DNA of 44,071 nucleotides, taken from positions 1-44,071 of the forward strand of contig JAFQLU010000082.1 in NCBI GenBank assembly GCA_017396465.1, written 5' to 3'. Shown here in pieces: positions 7,750 through 16,848 of this stretch (position 1 is its first letter; every line of letters begins with the position of its first letter). The translations under genes were made by a program, and so were the position numbers. This stretch comes from Clostridia bacterium (GTDB lineage: Bacteria > Bacillota > Clostridia > UBA1381 > UBA9506). The notes beneath the pieces were generated by a model. It ran no database searches. It saw only the letters and a program-made list of their open reading frames with translations, and was not told the origin of the DNA.

Positions 7750-7778
7750 TTGCAATTTTTAGTGAAATCGGTTATAAT
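7750..7778 (+). promoter_or_regulatory. Promoter of the secreted SGNH protein gene
   Basis: TTGCAA at 7750-7755, a 17-bp spacer and TATAAT at 7773-7778. It is flanked by an inverted repeat, AAAACCTAT (7742-7750) and ATAGGTTTT (from 7788), which could be an operator. Confidence 0.75.
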
Positions 7779-7839
7779 ACATTATGTATAGGTTTTTTTA
7801 TAAGGCAAAATACACAAAATAAAGGAGAGGAGAAAGATT

Positions 7840-10800
7840 ATGAAAAAACTTATTTCTTTCGGTATTGTGCTCACAATGCTGATTAGTATGATGGCTTTCA
7901 CCATGCCGGCTCAGGCAATGGGCGAAAACCCCGGCTTTCCGATGCTGTATGAAACATTTGAATCGGAAGAAGCTTTAAAAAATGTTTCTACAGCAGGTCC
8001 CTGCTCGGCTACTCTGTCTATTTCAGACGACGGCTACAACGGATCTTCCGGTTCCCTTCATTTTCTGCAGACAGCAGGAACAGACTACGTAGACATCGGC
8101 TATACTGCAGGCGTAGGCGGCTTAAAAGTGCCGGACGGCGAAAAGCTGAAACTGAGAATGAAAATTAAGTCCAACGTAGAATTGGCAAATAACTACTTTA
8201 CCTTCATTTTCTACGGTAGCGGTACCATTTCCGATCCCGGCTCTACCGGTAAGCAGGTTGGCGAAAAGGCTCCCAGCGGTTGGCTGGAAATCGTGTTCTC
8301 CAACGTGATGAAGTACGGCGAATGGGTCGTAGTGGAAAAGGACATCGTTTGGGGCGAACAGACCTTAACCATTGGCTCCGGTTCCAAGCTGACCGATGTT
8401 ACTCTGGACAGATTAGCGATCCGTGTTGGTAACAGAAGCGGTATTAACACAGATGTAAAGGGCGAAAAGCTGGACTACCAGATTGACGATTTGTCCTTAG
8501 TGCTGGCTCCCAGCGATGATTTCACATCGGATTCTGTAGGCAGTATCTCCAGTCAGTCTTATACCGCAACAAACACACCTACTGCTCCTTCCAAATGGGG
8601 CAACCCCGATATGACGACCAATATCAATTTCAAACCCGGCCGTCTTTACAAAATCACCGGTAACTTCCGCTGTGACACCTTGCCGGATGACACAGAAGGC
8701 TACACAGACGACATGAAACCCACAAAAGCAAATCTGCGTATTTACTGGCTTGCAGGCTCCCGTCTGGATAACGGTCTGGCATCCTCCAGCTATCCTTCTA
8801 CCTATTTTTATGATCTGAAACTGAATGAGGATAACAACCTGACCATTTACTATATTGCAGACGGACAGACCTTCAGCTTCCCCGAAGGCTTTGCTTTAAA
8901 ATTCCGTATGTATACCGATGCAAAAGACCGCACATGGAAAGACGGTTCCCTGCAGGCAACCAGCCAGGGCGGTGCTAACGCAGGTACAGCAGGTAAATTT
9001 ACCTACAGCAATGTAACATACGAAGATTTAGGTATGGCGACCGGTATCAACCACGAAATCGAGCCCGGTGCATACTACGTTCGTAACTCCATGATTATGG
9101 ATGCAGAGGCATATCCTGTACCCGGTTTCGATGACAACGGTGCCTGCAATCTGGAGATTATGAACGAAGACGGCAACCGTTTCGTAAAAACAACCGGTAC
9201 CTCTGACTACGGTTCCTTAACCTCCGGTGGTGTGCAGATGAAAAATAAACACACTTACCGCATCAGCGTAAAAGCAAAAACAGAGGGATTGGCAGAAGGA
9301 GAAAGTAAACCCTTCACCGTAATATTAAACAGCGCAAACTCCGCACTGCAGGAGGATGCAGATTATCCTTACAAACATGATGCCAGCTATATATTCTTAA
9401 ACGGTAACCCGGAATACCCCAATGGTATCGGCGGTGAAAAACATAAGTGGTTCGTAACCAACGAATGGCAGACCTTTACCATGGATTATACCGTATCTTT
9501 AGGTCTGAAGGACGGCATGAGCGAAAGTGCTCAGGCAATGCCCATCACACCAAGACTTCAGTTCCGTTTAGGTGCTAATGCAGAGCAGATGGGCGCTGTT
9601 ACCTATCTGGACGATATCTCTGTAACAGACCTGGGTATTTTAGATGAATCCTTGATGGGGAACGGTAAATATGCAACCGTTTCCGACGTAACATTTGAAA
9701 AAGTCGGCAAGAGCGGTATTAAGGTGGATTATAACTACAATCCCTATGTAGATGAAAAAGAAGACCGCGCACAGTCCTTGATTCGTGCATTTATCGAAAC
9801 AGAAAACGGCGACAGAAACATCGGTACCTTCCAGGCAAACGAAGTGTTCCAGGTTCCTGCTTCCGCTCTGGGCGAAGAAATCAGCTATGAAGTTATCCCC
9901 GTATCCACAGAAGGCGTTGTGGGTAACGGTGCAATCGCAACCTGCGAATACATCTTTGATTTGCTGATTGGCAAGAGCCTCACAGTGAATACTGCAAAAA
10001 CAGAAGCAACCTGGAAAGTAGATGTGGATGCAGCGGATGCAAACGCAAACGGCTATTTGGTAGGTCTGGCGGCGTATGACACAAACAACCAGTTGGTTGC
10101 AAGCAACCTGGAAACCTGCGCAGTAAATGCAGGCTCCAACAGCTTCGGCGACACCTTCTCCGTTCCGGCAGAAGCTGTGAAACTGAAACTGTTTATCTGG
10201 GATGCTGTAACACTGGCTCCGCAGGATGAAGTTTTAGAAAAAGCTCTGCCTGCACCGATTGATGATCCCTTTGCAGGTGACGACGAAGTCAACATCGTAT
10301 TTGTCGGCGACTCCATTTATGCAAATGCAGGCGCAGGCAGCGAGCAGAATGGCTTTGTATATCAGGTTGGCGAATGGATGAAACAGAATTACGCAGCCGA
10401 GGGCAGAACCATCAACTGGTACAACACCAGCTACGGCGGTACTACAACAGACTATACCTTCGTTCGTTTCCAGCGTGATGTTATTGCGAAAGACCCCGAT
10501 ATGGTATTCTTCTGCATGACCTGTAATGACGGTAGCGGAACAGAAACCATCCGTAACGCAGAAAGCTGTATGCGTATGCTGGCTGAACTGGATAACAAGC
10601 CTTACGTTGTTCTGACACTGCTCACCAACAGAGGCTTTGGTAACAGCACAGTAAAAACAGAACAGGTTGCAAACTTCTACGGTCTGCCGTACTTTGATAA
10701 CTTCGAAGCACAGAGAAAAGCAGTGGAAGCAGGCACACCGGTTGAAGATTTGTATACCAACGACGGTGTACATCCCAACCCCGCAGGCTACAAAGTGATT

Positions 10801-11271
10801 GCAGATGCATTAAACGAATGGATTGGCACAAACAGAAACTTTGCCCGTCCGTTAAACCGTGAAGACAAGCTGGTTGAAAACAGCGGCACAATCGGCGCTA
10901 TGGAAGTATTCTCCGCAAAAGATTCCCGCGTGACCAGAACCGGTGACTGGGAGGAAGGCGGCAACTACTTAGTAACCAGAACAACAGGCTCTGTATTAGA
11001 GTTTGACTTTACCGGCGATATCTTATGCTTCGAAACAGCGTTGCATCAGTATGCAGGTAAAATCGAGGTGTATATCGATGACGAGTATGTATGGACAGAC
11101 AACCCGTACTACAATATGGCAGGTCACCAGATGACCGTTCGTAACGGTAACTTCAACTTCGACTTAGAACCCGGAGATCATCATGTGGTTCTGAAAGTGG
11201 TTGACGGTGACAACACCGCAGAACAGATGGAAACCAGAATATACAACATCTTTGCAGGTTCCTGGAAATAA
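7840..11271 (+). CDS. Secreted multidomain protein with SGNH/GDSL esterase domain
   Basis: An 1143-aa exported protein. Signal peptide at 1-26 (PAQA). The N-terminal two thirds is a series of beta-rich binding-type modules: about 30-225, about 230-400 and about 415-600, then an Ig-like stretch. At about 738-805 is the 'AAYDxNNQLV...KLFIWD' module also seen in its neighbours. The SGNH hydrolase lies at about 815-995: block I VFVGDS825I, glycine in SYGG (about 866), N896 in TCND, and D975GVH978PN. These supply the Ser, Gly, Asn and Asp-His residues of the family. A C-terminal beta-sandwich (about 1005-1143, ending GDHHVVLKVVDG) follows. Likely a secreted deacetylating esterase acting on polysaccharide, by inference. 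RBS AAGGAGAGGAG precedes the ATG. Confidence 0.85.
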   Translation: MKKLISFGIVLTMLISMMAFTMPAQAMGENPGFPMLYETFESEEALKNVSTAGPCSATLSISDDGYNGSSGSLHFLQTAGTDYVDIGYTAGVGGLKVPDGEKLKLRMKIKSNVELANNYFTFIFYGSGTISDPGSTGKQVGEKAPSGWLEIVFSNVMKYGEWVVVEKDIVWGEQTLTIGSGSKLTDVTLDRLAIRVGNRSGINTDVKGEKLDYQIDDLSLVLAPSDDFTSDSVGSISSQSYTATNTPTAPSKWGNPDMTTNINFKPGRLYKITGNFRCDTLPDDTEGYTDDMKPTKANLRIYWLAGSRLDNGLASSSYPSTYFYDLKLNEDNNLTIYYIADGQTFSFPEGFALKFRMYTDAKDRTWKDGSLQATSQGGANAGTAGKFTYSNVTYEDLGMATGINHEIEPGAYYVRNSMIMDAEAYPVPGFDDNGACNLEIMNEDGNRFVKTTGTSDYGSLTSGGVQMKNKHTYRISVKAKTEGLAEGESKPFTVILNSANSALQEDADYPYKHDASYIFLNGNPEYPNGIGGEKHKWFVTNEWQTFTMDYTVSLGLKDGMSESAQAMPITPRLQFRLGANAEQMGAVTYLDDISVTDLGILDESLMGNGKYATVSDVTFEKVGKSGIKVDYNYNPYVDEKEDRAQSLIRAFIETENGDRNIGTFQANEVFQVPASALGEEISYEVIPVSTEGVVGNGAIATCEYIFDLLIGKSLTVNTAKTEATWKVDVDAADANANGYLVGLAAYDTNNQLVASNLETCAVNAGSNSFGDTFSVPAEAVKLKLFIWDAVTLAPQDEVLEKALPAPIDDPFAGDDEVNIVFVGDSIYANAGAGSEQNGFVYQVGEWMKQNYAAEGRTINWYNTSYGGTTTDYTFVRFQRDVIAKDPDMVFFCMTCNDGSGTETIRNAESCMRMLAELDNKPYVVLTLLTNRGFGNSTVKTEQVANFYGLPYFDNFEAQRKAVEAGTPVEDLYTNDGVHPNPAGYKVIADALNEWIGTNRNFARPLNREDKLVENSGTIGAMEVFSAKDSRVTRTGDWEEGGNYLVTRTTGSVLEFDFTGDILCFETALHQYAGKIEVYIDDEYVWTDNPYYNMAGHQMTVRNGNFNFDLEPGDHHVVLKVVDGDNTAEQMETRIYNIFAGSWK

Positions 11272-11277
11272 GAATGT

Positions 11278-11415
11278 AAAAAAAGTTCAGACCGTCAAAA
11301 GGCATTTATAAGCCTTTTGACTACGAGCAAACTTCACCCTCGCTGTATCTGTATACAGCTTCGGGCACCCAATGCGCAGGCATTGGTTCTGTTTGCTCAT
11401 TCTGAAGCATTTTTT
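11278..11415. ncRNA. Structured intergenic element, copy A (unknown RNA family)
   Basis: It starts 7 nt after the stop at 11271. Stems: outer TTCAGA/TCTGAA (11286-11291, 11401-11406) flanked by A and T runs; a 10-bp hairpin (11294-11303 with 11312-11321); GAGCAAAC/GTTTGCTC (11325-11332, 11391-11398) enclosing CTGTAT/ATACAG (11343-11348, 11353-11358) and CCAATGC/GCATTGG (11369-11375, 11380-11386). The blocks AGACCGT, TCACC, TCGCTGTA, CAGCTTCGGG and TTCTGTT recur in copy B. Orientation is unclear. On the minus strand the internal loop is GAA/GA and the outer stem is followed by seven Ts, which slightly favours that strand. Confidence 0.6.
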
Positions 11416-11440
11416 CCTATTCTTACAGAATGTAATGTGG

Positions 11441-11478
11441 CAGTTCGGATTTCTTTTTGAAGTCCGAACTGTTTTTTT
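11441..11478 (+). terminator. Intrinsic terminator after the SGNH gene
   Basis: A 9-bp stem CAGTTCGGA/TCCGAACTG (11441-11449, 11463-11471) followed by TTTTTTT. Plus-strand transcripts from the SGNH gene would read through copy A before stopping here. Confidence 0.85.
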
Positions 11479-11489
11479 GGAAAAAACTC

Positions 11490-11518
11490 TTGCAATTTGC
11501 ACAAAAATTGGATATAAT
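11490..11518 (+). promoter_or_regulatory. Promoter of the 833-aa secreted protein gene
   Basis: TTGCAA at 11490-11495, 17 bp, TATAAT at 11513-11518. It uses the same TTGCAA -35 as the promoter at 7750. Confidence 0.75.
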
Positions 11519-11584
11519 ATAAATTAAGTATATATACATATATATTTTACTTATCATATATCATTTTGGAGAGGAGATAACACT

Positions 11585-14086
11585 ATGAAAAAAATTCTTT
11601 CATGCATGCTGGCTGTTGCTATGATGCTGTCGCTTTTATGCGCAGTTCCGGCGCAGGCAGTTCCCTTCGAGGAATATCCTTATGTGTTTGAGGATTATGA
11701 AGAAGGTATCGGAAAAACGTACACCAGCGGTCCTGCTGTTACCTGGGCAGAGGGTGAAGGTGCCAACGGAAGCAACGGTTCCTTGTATGTAAAGCTCACG
11801 GGTACCCAGAACCACGACATCGCTATTGGCTGCACAAAAGCACCGCAGAAAAATGCAAAGCTGAAATTTTCTGCATGGGTAAAAATGGACAACACAGAGG
11901 TAAAAAACCATACCGTAAGCTTTATTGTATACGGTCAGGTTCGCTTCCCCTTAACGGATGCAAGCCTAGCTGGTGAAAATGCTCCGGATCACGTTGTGAA
12001 AAGCGGTTGGTTCCAGGTGTTCGCAACAACCACAGGTCTTAAGAAAGGCGAATGGGTTTATGCAACCACCACAAACACCTGGAATGGTAAATTGACAGCG
12101 TTCCCCACAGCAGGTTACGGCGGTGCTACCGGAGGAGAAGTAAAAGAGTCTGATGACATCTTGTCTTTTGACAGACTGGCTCTGCGTGTTGCAGGCGGCG
12201 GAACAGATTACGCAGCGGAAGAAGGCGTAAAATCCGTAAACTACTATATTGACGATATCACCTATGAGCTGGTTCCCAATGATATGGCAGCCGAAGACAC
12301 CATCGGCACAAACATCGTGCAGGGCGGTGAAATGGACACAGCCTCCGACCTTTCTAAATTAGGCGTAGGCGGTGCTCCCGAAATCGTGACTGCAACAGAG
12401 GACGATCCCGCTCCCGATGGTTCTGCAGGTTACCTGAAAATGAAACCGAAGGACGGCGTTCAGTACTGGCCGCAGATTTCCCAGACGATGCACTGGCAGC
12501 CCAACCATCTGTATCACGTTTCGTATTACATGAGACTGGATACTCCCAGAGATGAAGGCAAAGAAACGGCAACCGTTATTTCCAGTAACGACGGCAAAAC
12601 TTCTTTAGAAATGACAACCGCAGGCTCCTGGCTCCTGCAGCTTTGCGGCGCAAGAATCCAAGACCCCAACGGTATGAACACCGAATACCCGGGTAAGATA
12701 TCCTACGAGGTAATGAACTTTGATAACGGCTGGCAGAAGGTGGAATATTATTTCACACATGAATATAAAACCACAGCAAACCAGCAATTTACCACATGGC
12801 TCCGCCTGTTCCCCAACAGAAATAAGGACGTGCAGACCAATGCTTCCTTCAGCATGGACGCTCTGCGCATCATTGATATGGGCGCCGTATCCAACGGTGA
12901 CTTTGAAAAAGAGCCCAACGGTATCGTAACCTTCAAAAACCAGCAAGATGTTCAGCAGACAGTGCTGGGCTGGAGCGGTCTTAACGCAACCGTTTCCTAT
13001 TCTGACGATGTAGCGGAAGACAGCGTTGGCACAAAGAGCATGAAGGTTTCCGTAACAGGTGGTGGCGGTTCTGCTGCACAGGGTCTGCAGATGAAGCAGG
13101 ACGGCTTATATAAGCTCACCTTCCGTGCAAAAGGCTTAAGCAACACAACGCCCGCACCTTTCGCTCTGGTTTTAGACAGAAATGTAACGAACAGATACAC
13201 CTATGACGTTTGGGATACACCCGCATACGAATATTACTACGGCACACACAAAATGGTAGAAGGTTCCTGGAATGGTGCTATCGAAGGTCAGGAATGGTAT
13301 CTTACCAACGAATGGCAGACCTATACCTGCTATATTGATACAAACTTTGGTCTCTTAGAAGGCAAAACATTGGAAGACGCAAAGGCATACCACACCAAAT
13401 CTGACGGCACACAGGCTTACGACGGTACAACAATGCCCAGACTTCCGGTTATGTACTGGAGCGTGAACGGTAACCCCGTCGGCACAGAATACCTGATTGA
13501 CGATGTTGCTTTAGAGGCTGTAAACGCATTCCCGGTAATCTCCAATGTCAAGGTAAACGGAAAACTCATCCCCGGAAAAGAAGTTTCTGTAAGCTATGAT
13601 TATGTAAGTGCAACCGGCGCAAAAGATGCATACACCACCGTGCGCGTATTCGCTGTTGAAAACGGTCAGCGCACAGCACTGGGCTCCTTTAAGGCAGACG
13701 AAAGCTTTACGGTTCCCGAAACCGCAATCGGCAAAACATTGGTATTCGATGTTCTGCCTATCGACGAAAACTTCACCTGCGGTCTCTCGGTAACAGCTTC
13801 TGCAACAGAAGATGCAGGCGCATGGGCAAAACTGTATGTGGAAGACGATTACAGCGTACGTGCATACTCCTCTTCCGATGCAACCGCAACAGTAATCTTT
13901 GCGGCTTATAACGGCAAGGAATTGGTTGATATGAAAGCAGTTCCCGGTGTTTCCTTTACAGCAAACACCAAAACAGACGTTCCCGTTCCTGCAGATTTTG
14001 TAGCAGACGGTGCAACATCCGTTAAGGTAATGCTCTGGAACAATGTAACAGCAGCAACACCTCTGTGTGAAGCAGTTACAAAATAA
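11585..14086 (+). CDS. Secreted non-catalytic multidomain protein (carbohydrate-binding-type modules)
   Basis: An 833-aa exported protein. Signal peptide at 1-25 (PAQA). I see three beta-rich modules (about 26-235, 245-435, 440-640), an Ig-like stretch (about 650-735) and a final module (about 768-833) ending 'VKVMLWNNVTAATPLCEA'. The first module is a paralogue of the N-terminus of the SGNH protein: both have an early FE.(Y/E)E motif, GS.GSL, and a W(F/L)..VF segment before the KxGEWV stretch. Module two has the 'HWQPNHLYHVSYYMRLDTP' style of CBM4/9-type domains. No catalytic motif of any hydrolase family was found. It probably binds polysaccharide or cell-wall glycan outside the cell. It has its own promoter and terminator. 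Confidence 0.75.
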   Translation: MKKILSCMLAVAMMLSLLCAVPAQAVPFEEYPYVFEDYEEGIGKTYTSGPAVTWAEGEGANGSNGSLYVKLTGTQNHDIAIGCTKAPQKNAKLKFSAWVKMDNTEVKNHTVSFIVYGQVRFPLTDASLAGENAPDHVVKSGWFQVFATTTGLKKGEWVYATTTNTWNGKLTAFPTAGYGGATGGEVKESDDILSFDRLALRVAGGGTDYAAEEGVKSVNYYIDDITYELVPNDMAAEDTIGTNIVQGGEMDTASDLSKLGVGGAPEIVTATEDDPAPDGSAGYLKMKPKDGVQYWPQISQTMHWQPNHLYHVSYYMRLDTPRDEGKETATVISSNDGKTSLEMTTAGSWLLQLCGARIQDPNGMNTEYPGKISYEVMNFDNGWQKVEYYFTHEYKTTANQQFTTWLRLFPNRNKDVQTNASFSMDALRIIDMGAVSNGDFEKEPNGIVTFKNQQDVQQTVLGWSGLNATVSYSDDVAEDSVGTKSMKVSVTGGGGSAAQGLQMKQDGLYKLTFRAKGLSNTTPAPFALVLDRNVTNRYTYDVWDTPAYEYYYGTHKMVEGSWNGAIEGQEWYLTNEWQTYTCYIDTNFGLLEGKTLEDAKAYHTKSDGTQAYDGTTMPRLPVMYWSVNGNPVGTEYLIDDVALEAVNAFPVISNVKVNGKLIPGKEVSVSYDYVSATGAKDAYTTVRVFAVENGQRTALGSFKADESFTVPETAIGKTLVFDVLPIDENFTCGLSVTASATEDAGAWAKLYVEDDYSVRAYSSSDATATVIFAAYNGKELVDMKAVPGVSFTANTKTDVPVPADFVADGATSVKVMLWNNVTAATPLCEAVTK

Positions 14087-14102
14087 TCAATTGATATAAC
14101 GA

Positions 14103-14138
14103 AAGCGACAGTTTCCTTTTCGGGAACTGCCGCTTTTT
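14103..14138 (+). terminator. Intrinsic terminator
   Basis: Stem AAGCGACAGTTTCC with GGGAACTGCCGCTT (14103-14134, two mismatches) followed by a T run. It lies 16 bp past the stop at 14086. Confidence 0.85.
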
Positions 14139-14152
14139 TGTTCTTTTGAGCC

Positions 14153-14181
14153 TATACAAACGGGAATTGTTGTGGTATAAT
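14153..14181 (+). promoter_or_regulatory. Extended -10 promoter of the glutaminase gene
   Basis: TATACA at 14153-14158, 17 bp, TATAAT at 14176-14181, with TG at 14173-14174. The leader (14193-14213) carries a 21-bp sequence that matches an inverted copy at 7062-7082 with one difference. Confidence 0.65.
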
Positions 14182-14275
14182 AAAAAAAAGAAAATGTTTA
14201 TTGCACCATAAATGACCGAATGATATTTTTATAGAATAGCTATAGAACAGTTTGCAAATGAAGGAGACAATATCG

Positions 14276-15193
14276 ATGGAAAATTTGCTGAAAGATATAT
14301 TAAAAACCTGCTATCCCTATACCGGGCAGGGGAAGGTTGCAAACTATATTCCCCAGCTTGCAAAAGCGGATGTCACCGAATTTGGTATCAGCGTGATGAC
14401 GGAGGATGGCGTGATACATAACGCCGGAGATTCGGATAAAAAATTCACCATGCAAAGCATCGTAAAACCCATGATTCTTCTGATGGCGCTTTTGGATCAA
14501 GGGGAGGAATGCGTGCGTAGGCTGGTGGGCGTTGAGGCAACGGGAAAGCCCTTCGATGCCTTTAACTACAGCGACCAGGCTTTAAAGAGCGAACATATCA
14601 ATCCCATGATTAACACCGGCTCCATTGCACTTTGCACACTCATCAAGGGCGAAACCTATTTAGAAAAATTTAACCGCCTTTTGGAGCTCACCAGAAAAAT
14701 GGCAGACAATCCGTCTTTGGAAATAGACCGTGACGTGTATCTTTCCGAAAAGGAGACCGGAAACAAAAACCGTGCGCTGGCGTATATGCTGAAGGCATAC
14801 GGGATGCTTCACGATGATGTGGAAGAGGTGCTGGACTGTTATTTTCGCGCTTGCTCTATTTCGGTTACAAGTGTGGACCTGGCAAAAATCGGTTTCACCC
14901 TGGCAAACCGGGGAAAGAATCTTCAGACGGGCGAGCAGATGTTCCCGGAAAAATACGCAAGAGACATTAATGCGGTGCTGATGACCTGCGGCATGTATGA
15001 CGGTTCCGGTGAGTTCGCCTTAAATGTAGGCGTTCCTGCAAAAAGTGGTGTTGGCGGCGGCATTATGGCAATTGTGCCGCACCGTATGGGCATCGGTATG
15101 TATTCCCCGGCACTGGATGGCAAAGGAAACAGCGTGGCAGGCATCAAGGCTTTGGAGATGTTGTCGGAGCATCTGGACCTCAGTATTTTCTGA
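14276..15193 (+). CDS. glsA: Glutaminase (serine-dependent, GlsA family)
   Basis: A 305-aa cytoplasmic glutaminase converting glutamine to glutamate and ammonia. It has the beta-lactamase-like catalytic S61-x-x-K64 in FTMQSIVKP, the family signature NPMINTGSI (about 110-118), 'ACSISVTSVDLAKIGFTLANRGKN', and GVPAKSGVGGGI near the C-terminus. The length matches the family (about 300-310). I set the start at ATG 14276, where AAGGAG is 8 nt upstream; the earlier TTG at 14252 lies before that site. It is expressed from an extended -10 promoter, and the deacetylase gene follows 90 bp later without an obvious terminator. This is one of the firmest assignments in the window. Confidence 0.95.
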   Translation: MENLLKDILKTCYPYTGQGKVANYIPQLAKADVTEFGISVMTEDGVIHNAGDSDKKFTMQSIVKPMILLMALLDQGEECVRRLVGVEATGKPFDAFNYSDQALKSEHINPMINTGSIALCTLIKGETYLEKFNRLLELTRKMADNPSLEIDRDVYLSEKETGNKNRALAYMLKAYGMLHDDVEEVLDCYFRACSISVTSVDLAKIGFTLANRGKNLQTGEQMFPEKYARDINAVLMTCGMYDGSGEFALNVGVPAKSGVGGGIMAIVPHRMGIGMYSPALDGKGNSVAGIKALEMLSEHLDLSIF

Positions 15194-15283
15194 TAGACTA
15201 TAAATTACGGAAAAACGCAGAAGCTACGCGTGGAAAGTGGCGTGCCTCTGCATGAAAAAGATATGATACAACAAGGAGGAAAA

Positions 15284-15988
15284 ATGATGTTTCAGGGAAA
15301 AATGAAGGCACTCACATTCAGCTATGACGACGGCGTGACACAGGATATCCGCCTGATTGAAATTTTTAATAAATACGGCTTAAAAGCAACCTTTAATTTA
15401 AACTCCGAGCTGTTAGGACAGCCGGGTGAACTGGTGTGCAACGATGTAACCGTTAACCACACCAAGGTTAACCCGGAAGATGTGAAGCACATCTACGAGG
15501 GACACGAAATTGCCGTACATACGTTAACCCATCCAAACCTGACAGAAATTGCAGATGATAAAGAGGTGCTCCGTCAGGTGGAACAGGACCGAATCAATCT
15601 GTCCGAGTTGGCAGGCTATGAGGTGCTGGGTATGGCATACCCCTGCGGTGGCGTGAACTGCAATGACCGTGTGGCAGACATCATCCGTACCAACACGCCC
15701 ATCAAATACGCCCGCACCATCACCACAACAGAAAGCTTCGATCCTTACCCGGATTTGTATCAGTATAAAGGCACCGTGTACCACAACGGTGGCTGGAACA
15801 AAATGTTCGAGCTGGGCAAGCAGTTTTTGGAGCTGAAAGCCGATACACCGCAAGTGTTCTATATCTGGGGACACGCCTATGAATTTGATATCTTCCCCGA
15901 ACGCTGGGAGCAATTTGATGCATTCTGCAAAATGATGAGCGGAAAAGATGATATTTTCTACGGCACGAATTTAGAGATTTTGGGATAA
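15284..15988 (+). CDS. Polysaccharide deacetylase (NodB-homology, CE4-like)
   Basis: A 234-aa protein with the NodB/CE4 metal site: D15D16 in TFSYDDG (motif 1) and H79-x3-H83 in VHTLTHPNL (motif 2). 'GMAYPCGG' stands where motif 3 (RxPY) normally lies. The RxPY arginine is absent, so it belongs to a divergent subgroup common in gut Clostridia and may not act on chitin-like substrates. 'VFYIWGHAYEFD' is the motif 5 region. No signal peptide, so the protein would be intracellular. The start is ATG 15284 after AAGGAGG; a longer frame from 15230 has no ribosome binding site. The substrate, an N- or O-acetylated sugar, is inferred from the family only. Confidence 0.85.
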   Translation: MMFQGKMKALTFSYDDGVTQDIRLIEIFNKYGLKATFNLNSELLGQPGELVCNDVTVNHTKVNPEDVKHIYEGHEIAVHTLTHPNLTEIADDKEVLRQVEQDRINLSELAGYEVLGMAYPCGGVNCNDRVADIIRTNTPIKYARTITTTESFDPYPDLYQYKGTVYHNGGWNKMFELGKQFLELKADTPQVFYIWGHAYEFDIFPERWEQFDAFCKMMSGKDDIFYGTNLEILG

Positions 15989-15995
15989 TAAAAAT

Positions 15996-16027
15996 GAACC
16001 TGACAGGATTTATTCCTTGTCGGGTTC
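15996..16027. terminator. Terminator overlapping the end of the AraC gene
   Basis: A 12-bp stem (15996-16007 with 16016-16027). On the minus strand it is followed by ATTTTTATTA. The hairpin overlaps the last codons of the AraC gene (stop at 16010) and may also slow plus-strand transcription from the deacetylase gene. Confidence 0.75.
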
Positions 16028-16819
16028 TTGGTTTTGAGAAGTTTTCTTCCGATAATCCTTCGGCGACATACCGAATGCTTTTTTGAATACATTGGAAAAA
16101 TACAACGGGTCGGAAAAGCCGGATAGGAATGCGATGTTTTTCACGGATTCAATGCCGTGATTTAAGAGCGATACGGCATACTTCAGCCGGATGTTGCGCA
16201 GATATTCCGTGTATCCCACGCCTATTTTCTCTTTGAAGAGATGGGACAGATATTTGGCGTTATAGGAAAGCTCTTCGGCAATGGTAGAGACGGAAAGCTC
16301 AGGATTGGGAAAATCCTGCTCGGTGATTTCCACCATCTGCTTGATTAAGTCATTCTGCTTATCAGATGAGCCGGAAAAACGGGAAAAAGCATAAAGGAGC
16401 ATGCTTTCTGCGGCAAGGTCGATGCTATCCTCTGCGGCACGGGTTAAGCTGTCCTGCCAGAAAGGAATCAAACCGTCAAACCCGGTGAAAATGCGGTTGT
16501 GCTTGTGAATGGAAAAACGGTGCAAAAGCTGGTCTGCACGGCTTCCGCTGAAGCTGATGTACATATACTCGCAGTCAGGCTCCGTAACAGCAAAAACCTC
16601 GTCGCAAAAACCAAATATCAGGCATCCTGCGGAAACGGAAAAAGCTGTTCCGTCAAACAGAAACTTTGCCGTTCCTTGTCGGATTAAAAAGGCACGGTGC
16701 TGGAGAAGTGGGGTTTCCTGCTGCATGGTTTCAAAGTCTGATTCTAATATGAAGTTTTGCGTTTCTAACGTGTCCTGCGCTATGGCAGGGGTGAATTTAC
16801 AGATATTTCTGGTGCGCAT
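16010..16819 (-). CDS. AraC-family transcriptional regulator
   Basis: A 269-aa regulator. The N-terminal half (about 35-110) is a cupin-like sensor of the type that binds sugars or similar ligands. The C-terminal double helix-turn-helix (about 165-262) shows 'LSVSTIAEELSYNAKYLSHLFKEKIGVGYTEYLRNIRLKYAVSLL' and 'IAFLSGFSDPLYFSNVFKKAFGMSPKDYRKK', the AraC/XylS signature. It is transcribed divergently from a Gfo/Idh/MocA gene with 159 bp between, a layout that usually means the regulator controls the neighbour in response to its substrate. AGGAGG lies 6 nt before the ATG at 16819. Confidence 0.92.
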   Translation of the reverse strand: MRTRNICKFTPAIAQDTLETQNFILESDFETMQQETPLLQHRAFLIRQGTAKFLFDGTAFSVSAGCLIFGFCDEVFAVTEPDCEYMYISFSGSRADQLLHRFSIHKHNRIFTGFDGLIPFWQDSLTRAAEDSIDLAAESMLLYAFSRFSGSSDKQNDLIKQMVEITEQDFPNPELSVSTIAEELSYNAKYLSHLFKEKIGVGYTEYLRNIRLKYAVSLLNHGIESVKNIAFLSGFSDPLYFSNVFKKAFGMSPKDYRKKTSQNQEPDKE

Positions 16820-16848
16820 ATGTGCCTCCTGCGATATGAGTTAGCTTC

